Source: an uncultured Bacteroidales bacterium (GTDB taxonomy: Bacteria; Bacteroidota; Bacteroidia; Bacteroidales; Paludibacteraceae). Taken from it: a stretch of 9,227 nucleotides of DNA. The stretch is from NCBI GenBank assembly GCA_903873355.1, contig CAIQOG010000319.1, positions 1 to 9,227 of the forward strand, given 5' to 3'. Shown piece after piece: positions 1 to 7,413 of the stretch. A program made the translations under genes and the position numbers. Positions within the stretch are counted from its first letter, which is position 1, and each line of letters begins with the position of its first letter. Under the pieces are notes generated by a model, which worked only from the letters and a program-made list of their open reading frames with translations, was not told the origin of the DNA and did no database searches.

Positions 1-891
<891 letters not shown>

Positions 892-926
892 TCCAGATTT
901 CCATTAATCAAAACCAAAAATAATTG

Positions 927-934
927 TACTTTTG
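927..934 (+). promoter_or_regulatory. Putative Bacteroidetes -7 promoter element for the 71-residue gene
   Basis: TACTTTTG matches the Bacteroidetes primary sigma -7 consensus TAnnTTTG. It lies 40 nt before the ATG at 975, in the 83-bp gap after the ABC-F stop. No good TTTG is found at the expected distance upstream, so the -33 element is weak. The position fits separate transcription of the small gene. Confidence 0.5.
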
Positions 935-974
935 TTTCGTTGAATTTTGTATTAAACTTTAAAATATAAAAAAA

Positions 975-1190
975 ATGGGCGAAGAGAATAACTGCAATTG
1001 TAATAACAGAAACTATCACCATCAGGCTAACGCATCGGGTGGGGCTGTTTACGGATTAGGACTTATTGGTGCTGCTATTTACTTTATTTCGCACGCCACC
1101 ACTTTCTGGCTCGGTGTTTTGGGATTTCTGAAAGCCATTGTATGGCCGGCAATTCTGGTGTACGAAGCATTGAAAACCTTAGCTGTATAA
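975..1190 (+). CDS. Small conserved-type membrane protein of 71 residues, function unknown
   Basis: This is a 71-residue protein with two parts. The N-terminal 20 residues are polar and rich in Asn, Cys and His (NCNCNN, then NYHH), followed by a glycine-rich turn (SGGAVYGLG). Two hydrophobic stretches at about residues 23-39 and 44-62 look like a helical hairpin in the inner membrane; the second contains FLKAIVWPAILVYEAL. There is no signal peptidase site. I recall similar short proteins with the GGAVYGLGLIGA and KAIVWPA blocks in other Bacteroidetes, but no function that I know of. The gene has a candidate promoter just upstream and a strong hairpin terminator 5 nt after the stop, so it is probably monocistronic. 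The paired Cys and His residues could bind a metal, which is only a guess. The A-rich leader directly before the ATG is normal for the phylum. Confidence 0.82.
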   Translation: MGEENNCNCNNRNYHHQANASGGAVYGLGLIGAAIYFISHATTFWLGVLGFLKAIVWPAILVYEALKTLAV

Positions 1191-1194
1191 CTTT

Positions 1195-1229
1195 AAAAAA
1201 AGCTTTTCTCATTGAGAAAAGCTTTTTTT
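1195..1229. terminator. Bidirectional intrinsic terminator between convergent genes
   Basis: Seven A's plus GCTTTTCTC form the left arm, ATT the loop, and GAGAAAAGC plus seven T's the right arm. The 16-bp stem is perfect and ends in a T-run on the plus strand and, by symmetry, on the minus strand. It starts 5 nt after the stop of the 71-residue gene and ends 3 nt from the folB stop at 1233, so it can serve both. Confidence 0.92.
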
Positions 1230-1232
1230 GTT

Positions 1233-1589
1233 TTATCGATTTCTTGTAAGTTCAATTGTAACCCTATTTACCTTCCCACCAAGAGGCGGATTAAGTTTAG
1301 AAAGCTTCACTTCTATTTTCTGAATTTGAGGGAATGCATTATAAATGCTATCCAGAATTCGTTGCCCAACATGTTCTATCAATTTAGATGGAATTTCCAT
1401 TTCGCGTTTGACAACATCGTAAACCAACTGATAATTAAGCGTATGCTCGAGTTCGTCAGTTTTTCCGGCTTGTTCTGTGTCTGTTTTTATGGAAATTGTA
1501 ACCAGAAAGGTATTTCCCTGTGTTTGCTCATGTTCCAGACAGCCATGATAAGCATGGAACTCCATATTTTCGAGAATGATTTGACTCAT
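1233..1589 (-). CDS. folB: Dihydroneopterin aldolase (FolB)
   Basis: FolB cleaves 7,8-dihydroneopterin to 6-hydroxymethyl-7,8-dihydropterin and glycolaldehyde in cytoplasmic tetrahydrofolate synthesis. The 118-residue length is typical. By hand alignment with the Staphylococcus aureus enzyme recalled from memory, the key residues are all present: Glu21 (for Glu22) after the AYHGCLEHE block, Tyr53 (for Tyr54) in LNYQLVYDVV, Glu72 (for Glu74) in KLIEHVGQRI, and the catalytic Lys98 (for Lys100) in KLSKLNPP. The family forms ring-shaped octamers. The gene lies 62 nt downstream of xseA on the same strand with no -7 promoter match between, so it may be co-transcribed with xseA. No other folate gene is in view. 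The shared hairpin at 1195-1229 would end the transcript. Confidence 0.95.
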   Translation of the reverse strand: MSQIILENMEFHAYHGCLEHEQTQGNTFLVTISIKTDTEQAGKTDELEHTLNYQLVYDVVKREMEIPSKLIEHVGQRILDSIYNAFPQIQKIEVKLSKLNPPLGGKVNRVTIELTRNR

Positions 1590-1651
1590 TAAATTAAAAT
1601 TGGGAATTGAAAATTTATAAATTAATAATTTAACAATTAAATAATTGGAAA
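1590..1651. other. AT-rich spacer between xseA and folB with repeated GGAATT/GGAAATT-like words
   Basis: The 62 bp are almost entirely A and T, with recurring words such as GGGAATTGAAAA, AATTTAACAATTAAATAATT and GGAAATTAAA. I see no gene, no -7 promoter match on the minus strand and no hairpin with a T-run. Low-complexity ATTGAAAATT-type spacers are common in Bacteroidetes, from general memory. No xseB reading frame is present here. Confidence 0.5.
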
Positions 1652-2875
1652 TTAAATGGTCTCACTTCCAAAATCACCATCAGCCACAAAGGTACGGATT
1701 TTATCTCCTTTCTTTACCTGTTTCACCGAAGTAATTCGTTTGCCATTCAGCGTGGTGATGGTATAACCATGTTTAAGCAGATATGCCGGTGAATGTGTTT
1801 CGATATTCTTCTCCAACAAACTCAGCCGATTGTTTTCTTTCAGAATTTGAAGTCGGACAGCCGAACGGAGTCGTGTGTGGATATTTTGTAAAATGTAGGA
1901 CTTCTGAACAAACAAATTGGTAAGTACTTGTTTAATTCGCATTTCTGAACGGTCAAAATAGCGAAGTTCATTTTCAATTTTGCCCTTTATCTGTTCACTT
2001 ATATCATAAAACACCGAATCGACTCTGCTTTCTGCCAGTTGAAGGTTTGAAACCAAAAATTCAGCAGCAGCAGTTGGTGTTTTTACGCTGGTATGAGCCA
2101 CCATGTCCAGAATAGAAATATCGCGCTGGTGGCCAATACCGGACAAAATGGGTAATGGGAATTGAGCACAGTTCAGCGCTAATTGGTATGAATCGAAGCA
2201 AGCTAAATCAGTTGTTGCACCACCACCTCGGATAATCACCACTACATCAAAAAGCTCAATATTTTCATAGATTTTTTCCAAAGCAGCTATAATCGAAACT
2301 TCAGCCTGATCGCCCTGCATAATGGCAGGAAAGAGTTTGATGTAAAAAGCGTAATTTTCGTTTTTCAACTGATCGCAAAAATCTCCGAATCCTGCTGCAG
2401 TGGCTGAAGAAATAACAGCCAATCGCTGAGGTAATACAGGGAAATCCAACTGCTTATTCATTTCCGCAATGCCATCGGCTTCCAATTGTCGAATAATCTG
2501 CAATCGTCGTGCAGCCATTTCTCCAATAGTAAAAGTAGGGTCAATGTCGCGTATATTCAGGCTAAAACCGTAAACCCCGTGAAACTCCACCGTAACAGCC
2601 ACCAAGACATTCAGTCCTGAACGGAGAACTTGTCCTGTACTACTTTCGAAATAGGGTTTCAACATTCGGAATGTATTTGCCCAAATAGTGGCTTTGGTTT
2701 TGGCAAGCAATGCATCAGAATTGCTGTCTTTTTCGATCAGTTCCAGATAACAATGACCACCCGGATTTTCGCGCAACTCGCTTATCTCCGCACGAATCCA
2801 CACCGAAGAATCGAAATTCATTCGTATGGTTTCCTGAATCTGACTGGTTAGTTCGGAGAGGGTTATGGAAGTCAT
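1652..2875 (-). CDS. xseA: Exodeoxyribonuclease VII large subunit (XseA)
   Basis: XseA is the catalytic subunit of exonuclease VII, which degrades single-stranded DNA from both ends in repair and works with several copies of XseB. The protein is 407 residues. Residues 1-120 form an OB-fold DNA-binding domain (VWIRAEISELRENPGGHCYLEL), residues about 140-275 carry the nuclease core, and a long helical part (about 275-360) leads to a C-terminal segment with LLKHGYTIT. Core motifs are PQRLAVISSATAAGFGDF, RGGG at 216-219, GIGHQRD around 246-252 and HTSVKTPTAAAE at 261-272, in the variant form usual for Bacteroidetes. I chose the ATG at 2873-2875: the upstream ATG at 2912-2914 would add 13 residues encoded largely by a palindromic repeat, with no family counterpart. 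Its upstream neighbour is the S8 protease. No xseB follows, so the small subunit must be encoded elsewhere. Confidence 0.95.
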   Translation of the reverse strand: MTSITLSELTSQIQETIRMNFDSSVWIRAEISELRENPGGHCYLELIEKDSNSDALLAKTKATIWANTFRMLKPYFESSTGQVLRSGLNVLVAVTVEFHGVYGFSLNIRDIDPTFTIGEMAARRLQIIRQLEADGIAEMNKQLDFPVLPQRLAVISSATAAGFGDFCDQLKNENYAFYIKLFPAIMQGDQAEVSIIAALEKIYENIELFDVVVIIRGGGATTDLACFDSYQLALNCAQFPLPILSGIGHQRDISILDMVAHTSVKTPTAAAEFLVSNLQLAESRVDSVFYDISEQIKGKIENELRYFDRSEMRIKQVLTNLFVQKSYILQNIHTRLRSAVRLQILKENNRLSLLEKNIETHSPAYLLKHGYTITTLNGKRITSVKQVKKGDKIRTFVADGDFGSETI

Positions 2876-2889
2876 TTTTTTACAATGTT

Positions 2890-2917
2890 GTAGTGACAGG
2901 TCGCGACCTGTCACTAC
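2890..2917. repeat. 28-bp perfect palindrome, REP-like element
   Basis: The half-site GTAGTGACAGGTCG is followed directly by its exact reverse complement, centred on TCGCGA (2901-2906), with no loop bases. It sits 2 bp after the protease stop and 14 bp before the xseA ATG. On the minus strand no T-run follows, so it is not a classic terminator there. GTAG...CTAC palindromes of this style occur as dispersed intergenic repeats in Bacteroidetes and Cyanobacteria (from memory). No second copy is in the window. Confidence 0.85.
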
Positions 2918-2919
2918 TT

Positions 2920-4560
2920 TTATTGAATAATAATCTTTGTTGTTTCAGTCATGCCATTTCCAGATACACAAACAGCATAAATTCCGGGAGTAAATCCAGT
3001 AGTACGAATAACCGTAGTCATATCTGAAATTGTTTGGCAGACAAGTGAATTTCCGGTTATTGAATAAATCTTTACTGAAGCGTTTTGTGGATTGCCAACG
3101 TTGTTGTGATGAATTATCAATGAATGATACTGAGGATTAAACGAAATTGTGAAGTTGTTTTTTTCAAACTTTTGTACCAGATCAAAAGTTGTTAGATTTT
3201 GTTCAGCTGCTTTAAAATCGGGGATTCCGTAACCCATTTGAGTTGTAGGACTATTAAAATGATTCCCTGTTTTAAAAATAGATTGCAACAAGGTTGAGAT
3301 ACTCGGATTTTGATTTTGAGACTTATATTTCTGAAGTAAACAAGCCGTCATTCCGGCCATAATGGGTGTTGCAAAGGATGTTCCGTTTCCATAGGTTGGT
3401 GTTCCACTAGTGTTCACTAATGCAGAAGAAGTTCCGGTAGCACAGATTTCGGGTTTCACACGACCATCGGAACTGGGACCATACGAAGAAAATGTACTTG
3501 GTATTCCAGCAGATGTTACTGCACCAACTGCAATAATTCCATCAGCATCAGCCGGTGAGCTTATATAATGCCATGAATTTGTAGGATCACCTTCATTCCC
3601 GGCAGCTACCAACACTACCATTCCTTTTTGGCTGGCAATAGTTGCTGCACGGCTTGCACGAGAGACTTTTCCATTCATGTCGGCATAGGTAAAATCCATT
3701 TTCGTATCATCAAAAGTTGAATAACCCAGCGAAGAAGTTGCAATGTCAGCACCTACACTGTCGGCAAATTCAATTCCACTACACCAAAAGTCGGTTTCAA
3801 CTTTATACTCGGTCGGGCCATATTCAGTTCGGATAATCCAATACGAAGCTTCAGGAGCAGTCCCAAGATATTGTCCCGGCATATTACCGGTCATAGTTGA
3901 CAACACCATAGCTCCATGAGTATCTTCCGAATAAATATCTGCTAACGGGTTTATAACATTCTTTGTTCCGAGCAATCTTCCCTGAAGACGTAAACTGTCG
4001 AAACATGTGTTTATATTTACATTCGTGAATCCGGCATCGATTACTGCAACATGTATTCCTTTGCCTTTAAATCCCTCATCGTGCAGAGAAGTTCCGTTCA
4101 ACTGAGTAATTTGTCCGGCAGCAATTCCATAATTCAAGGTTGCTTTTGAATTTTTCTTAGCAGGAGGCGTTTGCGCAGCACCAACTAACAAGCCGGTATA
4201 TTGCACAAAACTGACAAAAGGTAATGCCCGAACCTGACTCATTTTGGTTGAATCAGTTAGCTTCACAGTAACGCCGTTCATCCATTTACTTGCACAATGA
4301 ACATGTGCTCCCAGATTCTCAATTTGCTGAACATAAGCCGGATTTACAGGTAAATCTGTGGAATCTGTTGCCACACTAAAAGTAGTCCGACGCGCAATAG
4401 CACGAGCCGACAGATATGCTGAAGGATTGGAAAGCGAATAAGGCGAGTTATTCTTATTCTTTAATTGAACATAGAAGTAGTAGTTGGTTTGAGCAAATGC
4501 TGCTCCCGAAAAACCCAATAAAACTACCAATATCAGTGTGAATTTAAATATTGTTTTCAT
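2920..4560 (-). CDS. Secreted subtilisin-like (S8) serine protease with type IX sorting domain
   Basis: This 546-residue protein is a predicted exported peptidase. Residues 1-23 are a Sec signal peptide ending AAFA, with Gln24 as the likely mature start. Residues about 25-125 resemble the propeptide of Bacteroidetes S8 proteases (YLSARAIARR, DLPVNPAYV, SKWMNGV). The catalytic triad is visible: Asp175 in VAVIDAG, His215 in EDTHGA and Ser395 in GNGTSFATP, with the oxyanion Asn322 in AAGNEGD. The C-terminal ~70 residues (VKIYSITGNSLV to FTPGIYAVCVSGNG and TKIIIQ) look like a type A sorting domain of the type IX secretion system, which would place the enzyme on the cell surface or outside. The triad is intact, so it should be active; its substrate is unknown. 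It is first in a probable minus-strand unit with xseA. The ATG at 4558-4560 follows directly after a -7 promoter match and opens a good signal peptide. Confidence 0.93.
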   Translation of the reverse strand: MKTIFKFTLILVVLLGFSGAAFAQTNYYFYVQLKNKNNSPYSLSNPSAYLSARAIARRTTFSVATDSTDLPVNPAYVQQIENLGAHVHCASKWMNGVTVKLTDSTKMSQVRALPFVSFVQYTGLLVGAAQTPPAKKNSKATLNYGIAAGQITQLNGTSLHDEGFKGKGIHVAVIDAGFTNVNINTCFDSLRLQGRLLGTKNVINPLADIYSEDTHGAMVLSTMTGNMPGQYLGTAPEASYWIIRTEYGPTEYKVETDFWCSGIEFADSVGADIATSSLGYSTFDDTKMDFTYADMNGKVSRASRAATIASQKGMVVLVAAGNEGDPTNSWHYISSPADADGIIAVGAVTSAGIPSTFSSYGPSSDGRVKPEICATGTSSALVNTSGTPTYGNGTSFATPIMAGMTACLLQKYKSQNQNPSISTLLQSIFKTGNHFNSPTTQMGYGIPDFKAAEQNLTTFDLVQKFEKNNFTISFNPQYHSLIIHHNNVGNPQNASVKIYSITGNSLVCQTISDMTTVIRTTGFTPGIYAVCVSGNGMTETTKIIIQ

Positions 4561-4582
4561 AAATTTCTTGTTATAATAGATG

Positions 4583-4590
4583 CAAAAATA
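4583..4590 (-). promoter_or_regulatory. Putative -7 promoter element for the S8 protease gene
   Basis: On the minus strand this reads TATTTTTG, matching TAnnTTTG. It ends 22 nt before the protease ATG, giving a very short leader. No clear TTTG is found 19-21 nt further upstream. It forms one side of a 160-bp divergent promoter region. Confidence 0.5.
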
Positions 4591-4674
4591 CGATTTTTAT
4601 TGGTAGAAGTCATTTTGTCCGCTAAAATAAAGAAAACAATTTACCACGACCTTAGGTTTGTTAATCATTTTTTG

Positions 4675-4682
4675 TATTTTTG
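4675..4682 (+). promoter_or_regulatory. Putative -7 promoter element for the TonB C-terminal-domain gene
   Basis: TATTTTTG matches TAnnTTTG and ends 38 nt before the ATG at 4721. A TTTG lies at 4657-4660, but the 14-nt spacing is shorter than the usual 19-21, so the -33 assignment is unsure. The same octamer, on the opposite strand, serves the divergent protease gene. Confidence 0.5.
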
Positions 4683-4720
4683 TAGAACATTATCCAATTG
4701 AAAGTTTAAATATTCTCATT

Positions 4721-5383
4721 ATGAAAAATCAACACACCAACCTCAAAACCATTACCTGTGCAGTTGTAATGTTAATCATTACTATTGCAACAGTGCTAAA
4801 TGCTCAAAATTCACAATCAACAAACAAAAATGACAAACAGCCGGTAAAAGTGCTTAACGGTAAAGTTTTGCCATCCGATTTTGATTTATCAATTTTAAAA
4901 TCACAATCAATCGAATCTGTAAATGTAATTAAACCGGATTCAATAAATGAAGTTGCAGATTTAATTGTTAAGTATGGAGAAGATGCCCGATTTGGAGTTA
5001 TTCTGATTAAAACAAAAGAAAAAAAGATTGTAGATGGAAGTTTAAAATCAAATGTTGATACTGATGAGAAAATTTATTCAGTCATTGAACATAATCCTGT
5101 TTTTCCTGGTGGCGAAATAGAGATGTTAAAGTTTATTAGTAGAAACATTAAGTACCCAATAAAGGCAATGCAAAATCATATTCAGGGTAAAGTTATTATT
5201 CGTTTTGTAGTTTCAAAAACAGGACAAGTAAGCAGGGTTGAGGTTGTTCGTTCACTTTTTCCTGAATGCGATGATGAAGCAGTTCGTGTAGTAAAGCTTC
5301 TCCCGAATTTTATTCCCGGCAGTCAGAATGGAAAAAATGTAGCTGTTTGGTATTTAGTTCCAGTAAATTTTAGATTACAATAA
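4721..5383 (+). CDS. TonB C-terminal-domain protein with a TonB-receptor-plug-like segment
   Basis: This is a 220-residue envelope protein. Residues 11-28 are hydrophobic and end in LNA before QNSQ, reading as a cleavable signal peptide, though an uncleaved inner-membrane anchor like that of TonB is possible. Residues about 41-99 resemble the plug motif of TonB-dependent receptors (VLNGKVL, SIESVNVIKPDS, KYGEDARFGVILIKTK, compare DG..., IESI.VLKD, YG...GVI.ITTK). Residues about 125-219 form a TonB C-terminal domain (VFPGGEIEMLKFI, KYPIKA, GKVIIRFVV, GQVSRVEVVRS, DEAVRVVKLLPNFIPG). No proline-rich linker or peptidase M56 domain is present. Function is unknown; a role in transducing energy or signals to outer-membrane receptors is only inferred. 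An upstream start at 4658 is unlikely because the putative -7 element lies inside that extension. Sampled lines are about 25-27% GC, lower than recQ next door. Confidence 0.85.
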   Translation: MKNQHTNLKTITCAVVMLIITIATVLNAQNSQSTNKNDKQPVKVLNGKVLPSDFDLSILKSQSIESVNVIKPDSINEVADLIVKYGEDARFGVILIKTKEKKIVDGSLKSNVDTDEKIYSVIEHNPVFPGGEIEMLKFISRNIKYPIKAMQNHIQGKVIIRFVVSKTGQVSRVEVVRSLFPECDDEAVRVVKLLPNFIPGSQNGKNVAVWYLVPVNFRLQ

Positions 5384-5428
5384 ACCAGTTCAATTCTTAT
5401 TCGTAAATTTTTTCTCAATCAAAGTAAA

Positions 5429-5455
5429 CTTTGTGTTCTTAGTGCCTTACTGGTT
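5429..5455 (+). repeat. Short tandem degenerate repeat in the recQ leader
   Basis: Three successive 8-10 nt units read CTTTGTGTT, CTTAGTGC and CTTACTGGTT, followed by AAACA and then the recQ ATG at 5463. The upstream flank CAAAGTAAACTTTG (5420-5433) is a small inverted repeat overlapping the first unit. TAAACTTTG (5425-5433) is one base longer than the TAnnTTTG -7 element, so it may be a weak promoter. Similar CTTTGTG-type strings recur upstream of genes in Bacteroidetes, from memory. Confidence 0.5.
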
Positions 5456-5462
5456 AAACAAC

Positions 5463-7361
5463 ATGCAGCAATACCTTCAAATACTTAAGCAATACTGGGG
5501 TTACGATGAGTTTCGTCCGCTTCAGGGTGATATTATTCGCAGCATTGTAGCGGGTAAGGATACGCTTGGATTAATGCCTACCGGTGGTGGAAAGTCGCTG
5601 ACTTTTCAGGTGCCGACCATGGCGATGGATGGGCTTTGCGTGGTGGTTACACCGCTTATTGCTTTGATGAAAGATCAGGTTGAGAATCTGAAAACGAGAG
5701 GAATTGCTGCCGCAGCTATTTTCTCAGGAATGTCGCACAACGACATTTTGATGACACTCGAAAATGCTGTATATGAAGCCTACAAGTTCCTTTATGTTTC
5801 ACCTGAACGGTTAGCTACCGGCATTTTTATGGAAAAAATCAAACAAACGAAAGTCTGTATGATTGCGGTCGACGAGTCTCATTGTATTTCGCAGTGGGGA
5901 TACGATTTTCGTCCGTCGTACCTGCGCATTGCCGATATTAGGGAATTGCTACCCGATGTGCCTCTGCTGGCACTTACTGCCACCGCCACGCCCGAAGTAG
6001 TTGACGATATTCAGAAACAACTGCATTTCAGAGAACCTAATCTGTTTCAGAAAAGTTTCCATCGGTCTAATCTGGCTTATGTGGTGCGTACAGTCGAGAA
6101 TAAGGATGAAAATCTGCTTAAAATATTGAATAGCGTTCCCGGAACGTCAGTTGTTTACGTCCGTAATCGTAAGAAAACCAAAGAAGTCGCTGATTTTCTT
6201 AATGTGAACGGTATTTCGGCTGAGAACTTCCATGCCGGACTAAAAAACGAAACCAAAGATGCCAAACAAGCTCGCTGGAAATCGGGCGAAACGCGTGTGA
6301 TTGTTTCTACCAATGCTTTCGGAATGGGAATTGATAAAGCGGAGGTTCGGACAGTAATTCATCTGGATTTACCTGATTCATTGGAAGCATACTTTCAGGA
6401 AGCGGGTAGGGCAGGGCGCGATGAACAAAAAGCCTATGCGGTTTTACTGTATAACAACAGCGATGCCACAAAAATAAAGAAACGGATTGCCGACAGTTTC
6501 CCTGAAAAGGAAATGATTCGGAAAGTGTATGAGTCGTTGGGAAATTATTTCGAAATTGGTGTAGGTTCAGGTCTTGATAAGGTTTTTGCTTTTGATATTG
6601 CCGACTTTTGTACACGGTTCAAATTGCCGATTCTCATTACCTACAACAGTCTGAAAATTCTACAGCAAGCCGGATATATTGAGCTTACGGATGAACAGGA
6701 TAGTTCGTCACGTGTACTTTTTACAGTAGGTAAAGACGATTTATACAAAGTAAAACACAGCCCCGAACAGGAAAAACTGATACATATTCTACTGCGGTCG
6801 TACACCGGATTATTCACCGATTTAGCCACTATAAACGAGGAAACAATTTGTAAACGGCTCGAATGGACACACGATGAGCTTTATCAGCAGTTGGTGGGTT
6901 TGGCTAAAGAACGGATTATTCAATATATTCCACGTAAGAGAACGCCTTTTCTCACCTATATTCATGAACGGGAAGCAACTGACCGGATTATTCTCAGCAA
7001 AGAAACTTACGACAACCGCCGTGATCGTTTTATCAACCGTGTAACCGCTGTGTTGAAATACGCTCAGGAGGAAAATATTTGCCGAAGTCAAATGTTACTT
7101 TCGTATTTCGGAGAGAAAGACACTAAACCATGCGGGAAGTGTGATGTGTGTCTGAAAAAGAAAGAAAACCAAGTGTCTACCAATGAATTTGAAACAATAA
7201 GGCAGGCTATCCAACATGTTTTAGAAACCGAAGAACTTACCGTTAATGCATTGGTCAAAAAAATACCACAGAAAGAAAGTATAGTGCTCGAAGTTATTCG
7301 ATTTATGCTGGATAACGGACACATTTTCGAGAATGAAATTATGAAATTAATGCTAAAATAG
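5463..7361 (+). CDS. recQ: RecQ-family ATP-dependent DNA helicase
   Basis: This 632-residue superfamily 2 helicase unwinds DNA 3' to 5' in recombination and replication-fork repair. The helicase core shows RPLQ at 18-21, Walker A PTGGGKS at 39-45 with Lys44, the DEAH-box variant DESH at 137-140 followed by the RecQ-specific CISQWGYDFRPSY, motif III LTATAT near 171-176, FGMGIDKAEVR near 286-296 and motif VI QEAGRAGRD at 312-320. The zinc site of the RQC region is complete: Cys540, Cys557, Cys560 and Cys563. Residues 571-632 do not resemble an HRDC domain; they look like a short helix-turn-helix-like tail (ELTVNALVKKI, VLEVIRFMLDNGHI). The ATG at 5463 is preferred because MQQYLQILKQYWGYDEFRP matches the family N-terminus; a GTG at 5433 would add ten residues encoded by the leader repeat. 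It probably has its own transcript, 79 bp after the TonB-like gene. Confidence 0.95.
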   Translation: MQQYLQILKQYWGYDEFRPLQGDIIRSIVAGKDTLGLMPTGGGKSLTFQVPTMAMDGLCVVVTPLIALMKDQVENLKTRGIAAAAIFSGMSHNDILMTLENAVYEAYKFLYVSPERLATGIFMEKIKQTKVCMIAVDESHCISQWGYDFRPSYLRIADIRELLPDVPLLALTATATPEVVDDIQKQLHFREPNLFQKSFHRSNLAYVVRTVENKDENLLKILNSVPGTSVVYVRNRKKTKEVADFLNVNGISAENFHAGLKNETKDAKQARWKSGETRVIVSTNAFGMGIDKAEVRTVIHLDLPDSLEAYFQEAGRAGRDEQKAYAVLLYNNSDATKIKKRIADSFPEKEMIRKVYESLGNYFEIGVGSGLDKVFAFDIADFCTRFKLPILITYNSLKILQQAGYIELTDEQDSSSRVLFTVGKDDLYKVKHSPEQEKLIHILLRSYTGLFTDLATINEETICKRLEWTHDELYQQLVGLAKERIIQYIPRKRTPFLTYIHEREATDRIILSKETYDNRRDRFINRVTAVLKYAQEENICRSQMLLSYFGEKDTKPCGKCDVCLKKKENQVSTNEFETIRQAIQHVLETEELTVNALVKKIPQKESIVLEVIRFMLDNGHIFENEIMKLMLK

Positions 7362-7384
7362 TCCGATTACTGACAGAATTATCA

Positions 7385-7392
7385 TATCTTTG
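7385..7392 (+). promoter_or_regulatory. Putative -7 promoter element for the first acyltransferase-like paralogue
   Basis: TATCTTTG matches TAnnTTTG and lies between the recQ stop (7361) and the ATG at 7414. No TTTG is seen at the expected upstream distance. The TTG at 7390 that could extend the gene lies inside this octamer, which supports the ATG at 7414 as the start. Confidence 0.55.
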
Positions 7393-7413
7393 ATAAAAAA
7401 TTCAACAATAGCT

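Noticed and set aside
1212..1592. Open frame of 126 codons on the plus strand
   Set aside because: It is antisense to folB, which has all catalytic residues, and its start lies in the terminator. The translation has no recognisable domain.
2876..2914. Upstream start for xseA adding 13 residues
   Set aside because: The extra residues are encoded mostly by the palindromic repeat and have no family counterpart; the ATG at 2873-2875 gives a normal XseA N-terminus.
2890..2917. Palindrome as an intrinsic terminator of the protease gene
   Set aside because: In the minus-strand direction the hairpin is followed by AACATTG and not by a T-run. On the plus strand TTTTATT follows, but no plus-strand gene ends here.
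2710..3027. Plus-strand frame of 105 codons across the xseA/protease junction
   Set aside because: It is antisense to two well-supported genes and runs through the palindrome; the product shows no domain or signal.
6307..7324. Several minus-strand frames of 62-102 codons inside recQ
   Set aside because: They are antisense shadows of a complete RecQ, with Ser/Leu-rich translations and no motif.
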